DNA of 64,000 nt, taken from Uloborus plumipes. Lineage: Eukaryota > Arthropoda > Arachnida > Araneae > Uloboridae. The DNA is taken from NCBI GenBank assembly GCA_038373865.1, contig JAXGGA010001081.1, positions 1-64,000 on the forward strand. The letters are read 5' to 3'. Below are positions 57,558 to 64,000 of the stretch, one piece after another. The notes under the pieces are model-generated. The model searched no databases. It was not told the origin of the DNA and worked only from the letters and a program-made list of their open reading frames with translations. Every line of letters begins with the position of its first letter. The stretch's first letter is position 1. A program made the position numbers and the translations under genes.

Positions 57558-60450
57558 ACTATGGGTTCCATGTCAAGTGATCCAACGTTTTTTACCTTAC
57601 ATTTTTGTATTTCTTTCACATTTGGCTCATCAATTGTACCCCTTGAGGTAATCAAAAGTCTCAATTTTTGGATTTTTATCTCTATTATTTTTTCATTTAT
57701 GAGGCTTTGAACTTTGGAAAAACCCTCGTTTTTCCATGAATAAGGGTACATAAAAAGGACCATAACTCGGCACGAAATATAGATAGAACGATTTGGTAAA
57801 TGGCATTTTAAAGTACGTTAATTGCCGCTTAATCTGATATGCAACATGACTAATTTGATAAAAATTTTCTTTTTCAAAAAATGAAATTTAAATTTCAAAT
57901 TTAAATTTCTCGAAAAACATATAATGAATTTCTTTGAAAAAATTCTCAAAAATTCTTGTGTATTTCATCTATGTTTGTACAAATTTTTAGATTGGGATCT
58001 CAATGGGATCATATTTTTTTGAATTTTTGAATAAAACTGTATAGGAAAAAAAATATTTTTTAGATTCTATTTATTTAAATACTAAGTTCTCTTGCTTGTG
58101 ATGGTCTAAAAAGTAGTGAACAAACATGAATATGTTTAAAGTGAGCTAGCATGAGCTTATAGATTTGTCAGGTTCACCCCCTCCCCCCTTCCTCCCCCGC
58201 ACAACCACTCTTTTTTAATTCAAAACTGTTCAAAATGTTTAAAAAAAAAAAACTCTTTGATACAAAATGAATAGTAAACTTATTTAAAGTTGGTAAATGA
58301 GTTTCCTTATAACTAGACGAAGTATCCCCCTCCTCCACCCAAATATACCATTAACGCTGTACTATTATGACGTCTAACCTGGGGATTGAATTGACTATTA
58401 TTTTTACTCTAGGTAAGTGAGCTAGCATTAACTTGTAGATTGGTCAGCTCCCCCTCCCTTCCTTCCTGACCCAACCATTTTCCCCCCAAACTGTTTAAAA
58501 TGCTAAAAAAAGCTTCTTTGATACAAAATGAACAGTAAACTTGTTTAAAGTTGGTAAATGGGCTTCCTTATAACAAGGCAAAGTACAACCCTTCCCCCAC
58601 CCAAATATACCATTAACGCTATACTAATATGACGTCTCACCTGGGGATTGATTTGAGGATTATTTTCCCCCTAGGTATATATTGTTTTTCAGACGAAGTG
58701 TTTCGTTTTCAATCCGAACTTCACAAAGTGTACTTCCATTCAAAATCTGAATTTAAACTTATGGTTCATTTCATCCCCTCCCCCAGCACCAATCTTCAAT
58801 TTTGAAGGGAGGGAATAAATGGGTCGCCCCAAGATCATAGCAAACAGCAAAATAGCACTGTTTCCCCTTGTTCTCATAATGTTTTCCCATTATTTTTACA
58901 CAAAACTGAAAAGAAATTAAAGTGTCACGTTATATGTCAGTCCCCATCACTGCCTTTCCTTTCTCTTATTGGACAAAGCTCATGAGCTAATAGGAAAGAG
59001 TAACAAACAGAACAAACTGAAACACTACCAGACATCAGTAGAGACTAAGGCTTTGAAATGGGGCTAGGCGGGATGATAAAAAAAATAAAAGTTTGGAGTG
59101 GAAAGGTAGGGTAAGGGGGGGGGGAGCAATCTGTAAAGAAGTTAAACAACATGTGAGGTTGTGCTCAAAAAAGCAGTGTTTGTTTAATATATAAATAGAT
59201 ATATCTTGCTGCATTACTTTCCTTTACAACAAAATGAAAAAGAACACAAACGATTAAAAAAATTAAATAACAGCTGCACACTAGATAATGTGGAAAGATA
59301 GTTATGGGGACACAGACATATGATCTGATATTTTGATTTATTTTCAGTTTTGTGCGAAAAGAATAGAAAAAACGATGAGAACAAGGCGAAACAGTGCTAT
59401 TTTGCTGTTTGCTATGATATTGGGGCGACCCATTTATTTCCTCCCTTCAAAATTGAAGATTGGTGCTGGGTAGAAGATGAAATGAATCATAAAGTTAAAT
59501 TTCAGATATTGAATGGAAGTACACTTTGAAGTTCGGATCGAAAAGAAACACTTCGTCTGAAAAACAATATATATACCTAGGGTGAAAATAATCCTCAACT
59601 CAATCCCCAGGTTAGACGTCATATTAGTATAGTGTGAATGGTATATTTGGGTGGGGAGGGGGATACTTCGTCTAGTTATAAGGAAACCCATTTCCCCACT
59701 TTAAATAAGTTTACTATTCATTTTGTATCAAAGAGTTTTTGTTTTTTTTTAAACATTTTGAACAGTTTTGAATTAAAAAAGAGTGGTTGTGCGGGGGAGA
59801 AAGGGGTAGGGGGTGAACCTGACAAATCTATAAGCTCATGCCAGCTCACTTTAAACATATTCATGTTTGTTTACTACTTTTTAGACCATCACGAGCAAGA
59901 GAACTTAGTATTTAAATAAATAGAATCTAAAAAATATCATTTTTTTTCCTGTACAGTTTTATTCAAAAATTCAAAAAAATATGATCCCATTGAGATCCCA
60001 ATCTAAAAATTTGAACAAACATAGATAAAATACACAAGAATTTTTGAGAATTTTTTCAAAAAAATTCATTATATGTTTTTTGAGAAATTTAAATTTGAAA
60101 TTTAAATTTCATTTTTTGAAAAAGAAAATTTTTATCAAATTAGTCATGTTGCATATCAGATTAAGCGGCAACTAACGTACTTTAAAATGCCATTTACCAA
60201 ATCGTTCTATCTATATTTGGTGCCGAGTTATGGTTCCTTTTATGTACCCTTATCCATGGAAAAACGAGGGTTTTTCCAAAGTTCAAAGTCTCATAAATGA
60301 AAAAATAATAGAGATAAAAATCCAAAAATTGAGACTTTTGATTACCTCAAGGGGTACAATTGATGAGCCAAATGTGAAAGAAATACAAAAATGTAAGGTA
60401 AAATTTTTCTCAGATTTTGGATCACTTGACGTGGAATGACCCCTATGGTG
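57558..60450. repeat. 2.9-kb long inverted repeat (foldback element candidate)
   Basis: The left arm from about 57563 (GGGTTCCATGTCAAGTGATCC) and the right arm up to about 60445 (GGATCACTTGACGTGGAATG) are reverse complements for well over 1 kb. The spacer is about 58975-59285. The left arm contains an extra tandem copy of a ~276-bp unit that the right arm has once. Both arms carry the same ~60-codon frame (57551-57763 minus; 60230-60439 plus: GFSKVQSLINEKIIEIKIQK), unrecognised. No target duplication was found at the outer ends. Confidence 0.88.
58141..58677. repeat. Tandem duplication (~276-bp unit) in the left arm of the long inverted repeat
   Basis: GTGAGCTAGCAT starts the units at 58141 and 58417. 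Each continues through CCCAACCA/ACAACCA, GATACAAAATGAA, AAATATACCATTAACGCT and ACCTGGGGATTGA to CTAGGTA. The opposite arm has a single copy (about 59570-59860). Confidence 0.88.
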
Positions 60451-60479
60451 TTGATTACAAATGTTTGTAGTTAGTTTCA

Positions 60480-60665
60480 GTCAGAAAATAATTATGTGAG
60501 ATCAAAGGGGTCTTGCAGTTTTAACCATTTCGACTATGTCCATCTTGATTTTTCTTCTTCTTTCCAATACAAAGTGTTCCAGGAATAATAAGGAATTTTC
60601 ATGTTTAGCATGTTTAATGAAGGAAACGAATACATGCATAGAACGTGGAATATATATACATAGGA
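60480..60665 (-). repeat. Dispersed repeat, second copy of 49044-49230
   Basis: The minus strand reads CATGTATTCGTTTCCTTCAT, then AAACATG, closely matching the plus strand at 49068. It begins only ~30 bp beyond the long inverted repeat. Confidence 0.7.
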
Positions 60666-61183
60666 ATTTAACGAAGTTCGGCATGTCAACGCACAGAGTA
60701 CCACTATATCACAGCTGATCAAGAAATGGAACACATTCGTTAGTTGATCAACAGTCTCTGGATGTGTTACCGGGGCTGTCGATAAATTGCATGCAGTTCT
60801 GTCTTAGGATCTTGCTGCTTCTTACGCGATTTCCGAGACAAGGTCTGCTGCAGTATCTAACAAAGGTAGTTGCAGAGTTTATCCGGTATTGATACTCCGT
60901 TTTGGATTAAGTACTATTAATACTTGTAAAGTATTCGCACTTTCGTGAGCTGAGACGGATCTCAAGGTTTACCGTAGCCTGAAAAAAAAAATGTTTTCGC
61001 AAAAATAAATACTAACCGTTCCTAGATTTAAGGACATGTTTGTCAAAACCACTTTCAGGGGAAAAGTGCGGAGAGTGGAAAATTAATTTTACTTCTAGAC
61101 GCCAGCTCTCGTTACACATAGTATGGGGGGGGGGGGGGGGGACAGGGAATCGAAAGGCAACATAAATATAAATATGATAATTA
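60666..61183. other. Stretch without a recognised gene
   Basis: Includes the second copy of the 55-bp repeat (61058-61112) and a 17-base G-run at 61125-61141. Confidence 0.5.
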
Positions 61184-61430
61184 CTGTACCTAAGAGTCAG
61201 ACTAACGTTCGCCAAAATATGAAAAATGTCAGGTTAATAGTCAATTGTTTGTAGAATCCTCTTCTGCATCTAGCGATATGACAGATAATCTAAAATAAAT
61301 ATGTTATGATTAATACGTAGTATTATAAGAGCGCGCATCCCATCCTTTGTATGTAATAGGCAAAAGTTTTTCCTCTCCCTGTTAGGTAGTGATTATGTGA
61401 CAAACGTTAGTCTAGGCTTTGAGGTACAGA
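61184..61430. repeat. Small inverted-repeat element related to the 44.3-kb palindrome
   Basis: The left end CTGTACCTAAGAGTCAGACT and the right end (complement CTGTACCTCAAAGCCTAGACT) share about 26 bp. The same words bound the palindrome at 44261-44410, so they form a family. The interior is unrelated AT-rich text. Confidence 0.65.
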
Positions 61431-61904
61431 TTATGTGGTTGACGTTAAATTAAAAGATATTGATAAGTTGGTTACATTAGCAAAACGACTGAAAATAAAA
61501 TATGTAACTGAAATAAACGGATATATTTTTTAATTCAATTCCGGTTTTCATTCCAACGAAAAACGTTTTTTTCTTCTGATTTTCGGTTTTATTTCGGTTC
61601 AACGCTTTGCTCTAAAGTGTTTAAAGCTTTGTATAAGAAATATGTGTTCTAGGGAAATTTCAGTGTCAATATTCAAACTGGCTGAAAGTTGATACATTAA
61701 GTGCGAGCGTTTTGAACTGTAATTTTGATTCTGTGCTTCTCCAGAGGGTTTAATCACCAACATATGCCGTACATGAATGTGTTTGCTGTTCCATTTAGAG
61801 AGCAAACCCACTGGATCGGTCTTGATTTTTCTATTTTTATCAGTTGCTGCATTCTTTTTCTTTTCACCGGAGCCCCTTACCCCCCCCCCTTCTCGTGAAT
61901 TCTC
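61431..61904. other. Stretch without a recognised gene
   Basis: A 113-codon minus frame (61599-61940) crosses it, with no recognisable domain; I do not call it. Confidence 0.45.
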
Positions 61905-62670
61905 GCTGACGCGTGATCCAATGAGAGCACGCTCGGTCAAGTTTAAAATGTGTTAATTAGAAATTCCAGTAATTGCTTGGGCGCCGTCCCACTGCGCATG
62001 CGCCCCGCTTTTGTCTTTTCCGCACTTTTAACGCACAAGAGAGTCCCGAATTTCTTCCTTTTTTCCCCTTTTGTTTTTCCCCTTATCGTCTTTTCTGCAA
62101 AATACGAGTGGAAAAAAAATTGTGAAAATAATAATAATGAAAAGGGGAAGAAGAGATTAAAAAAAGAAAAAGTGTGGAGGATATATATTCTGAAACGGTA
62201 CTTTTAGCTGCCACTCAACCAGTGATTAATGCAAATCGATCACGGCGTTATTTGCTTTGTTAATGTGGCAACAGTTTTTACGGGGTTTCCTTTCACATCT
62301 CTCCGGCCACTTCCTCTCTCAATCTTTTCCCATCATGCCCCTGAATAAATGTTCGCCATAATCAATCCATCATTCTTTTAATTCTTTTCTCTGGGCGCGA
62401 AAACTTTTCAGCGCCATTTTTATATTTATTCTACAGCGAAAATTTTTTCCCATTTTTATCCCGCACACCATCCTGTTGCATACTTTTCCCGCCCGAGATA
62501 AAACCCGGTTTCTATTTAACTTTTGTGTAATGCGTATTTTTCAGGATAGATGTGTTTCACGCATCGCAAATTTTTCTATTAATCAACCCTTCGCCTCCCC
62601 CAGATAAATAGCGGACACGTTCGGCTGCGAAGCTATTTGCGCTGCTTTTTTTTTCAATCCTGGAATGGCA
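61905..62670. promoter_or_regulatory. Candidate promoter or enhancer block
   Basis: Visible sites: CCAAT at 61917-61922, an NRF1-like palindrome CTGCGCATGCGCC at 61992-62004, an E2F-like GGCGCGAAAA near 62393-62402, and several homeodomain-type TTAAT/ATCAAT words (about 62225-62390 and 62575-62585). An open frame at 61950-62207 is basic, low-complexity text. No transcript start or exon can be fixed, so this is a composition- and motif-based inference. Confidence 0.35.
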
Positions 62671-64000
62671 ACAAGGAAAAGAAAGAGGACTGAATGTATA
62701 ATGGGGGATCATATTTACTCGGAACTCATGTAACAAGTTTCATTCCTGATACGCATATTGCCAGACATTGAATCCGCCAGGAAAACCTAATCAGTTTTTT
62801 TCCTGTTGTTATTTTGATTAGCGCGTTGGCAACATTCTTTCGGAGAAGCCGTAGAAGAAGTTTCTTAAGATTCATATTGTAAAAGGATTTCTTCAAGCAT
62901 TATGTTTCAGCAAACAGCTGGGGATATTTTTCCTCTACAGGCATGGAAGAAGTTCAATAATATTTGCATTTAATCTTCGGACTCCAATGGGTTTTACGAA
63001 ACATTCACAATATCTCGCACAAACTAAAGTGATTGCTCCAGCAAATTATTTTTTGAAGACGAATAGTTTTTAGAATTAACGTGCTCTTTTGATGTATTGT
63101 TCGACGTCGCATTATATTAGCTTGTTACTAACTAGGAAATTATACTATAGTGTAATAATTAAAAAAAAAAAGAAAAAGCTGTCGAAAGAGCATAGTAAAA
63201 CACGATTTCTAGATACATAAATTGTTTTCCCTCATGTCCCCTAATCGAAATATGATGGCTTGCATTCTGCCGAAGTTTTAAGAAAAGTCACCAAATTTGG
63301 TGAGTTTCAGTGAGTACTGGAAGACATCTTTCATGTGTTTTATAGATGGATGCCGTGCCCCATGTCACTACATTTATTATACAAATAAAGATGTCTAATA
63401 TTGATATAATCACGATAAATGCTTCTAAGGTATCTTTAATTTAATAGGATACTATTGAAAATAAAGTTGTTAAACAGATATCCTTCCCCAGATGCTCAGT
63501 AAGACTACCGACTTGGTTTTACCTGAGATCTCACTGCTTTTAATGGTGGAAGCGAGATTTGCATCTTTTCTAAAATTAAATGCTGGCCAATATGAAAAAG
63601 CAAGATAAATTGATTTTCAGAGCGTTATTGCTTTTTATTCGACCTGTGTTTTTCAGCATTATGTGTGTCAAAAATATTCAGTTTAATCTAATGCCCGACA
63701 CCTTTGGTGAAGAGTTAAGAAAGACAACACACTCGAGATAAATAATTCTGTTTTGAAAAGAAATATAAGCTGCAGCCGAAAAAAATCCATTAATGATTAT
63801 TTTCCTTTCTGAAATTCGGTTCTTATGAATTATACTTTTTTAATTAATATGGATGGGTAATTATAATTTTATCAAGAAATAAAACTATTTGATGAATGAA
63901 ATCTTGTTTTTCTATAGAATTAATCATTCGCGTCCGTATATTTTGCAATAGCAATTTTAACTAGATGATTGGCATATTTTGATGACGGTTAATTATCAAA
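62671..64000. other. AT-rich stretch without a recognised gene
   Basis: No exon, RNA gene or repeat terminus recognised to the window end. Confidence 0.5.

Noticed and set aside
57551..57763. 70-codon frame duplicated in both arms of the long inverted repeat as a possible small protein gene
   Set aside because: Duplication follows from the palindrome itself; no start context, promoter or known domain. Kept only as a note under the inverted repeat.
61599..61940. 113-codon minus-strand frame
   Set aside because: No recognisable domain and low-complexity basic text; no splice or promoter support.

Overview
The window is AT-rich eukaryotic DNA with introns, long gene-poor stretches and dense nests of transposable elements. 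The one intact-looking gene is a secreted structural protein split over three exons with a tiny signal-peptide exon, a common arthropod cuticle-gene layout. The Tc1-like transposase relic and the tRNA-derived SINEs resemble families I associate with spider genomes. My best guess is an arthropod, probably a chelicerate (spider). That assignment is inference; nothing here fixes the species.

Layout. 0-5 kb: a TA-flanked Tc1/mariner-type element (1244-4826) carrying two later insertions, a 1.5-kb foldback element and a Helitron relic. 5.3-6.6 kb: a 5'-truncated non-LTR retrotransposon with a 382-codon reverse-transcriptase frame; a second small 3' fragment of the same family lies at 37.2 kb. 10-13.5 kb: further TA-flanked and hAT-like non-autonomous elements. 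14.3-19.5 kb (minus strand): the secreted protein gene, with a TATA box and initiator, exons coding 3, 127 and 111 residues, and introns that have taken in a SINE, two hAT MITEs and a foldback repeat. 19.9-21.4 kb: a ~210-bp tandem array and a tRNA-SINE. 25-30 kb: copies of a TA-flanked MITE family with internal tandem repeats, a hAT MITE inside one of them, a composite inverted/direct repeat, and a plus-strand Helitron. 32.5-33.9 kb: a complete-ended but inactivated Tc1-like element. 34-40 kb: a second copy of the hAT MITE first seen at 16.8 kb, a minisatellite, foldback elements and a TA microsatellite. 43.5-46.5 kb: a non-autonomous Helitron with textbook ends, sitting among dispersed copies of a 13-bp motif. 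48-61 kb: MITEs, pogo-like termini and a 2.9-kb long inverted repeat with one arm internally duplicated. Several less AT-rich blocks without convincing ORFs (23.3, 36.6, 40.1, 42.8, 47.8, 54.9, 56.5, 61.9-62.7 kb) look like candidate regulatory DNA or non-coding exons.

No multi-gene pathway, operon, CRISPR array or canonical RNA gene was found. The interest lies in transposon architecture: exact target-site duplications, nested insertion order and foldback structures. I cannot point to a clearly new biological system. The best candidates for undescribed entities are the repeat families with conserved cores, the 13-bp motif cluster and the duplicated-arm palindrome.
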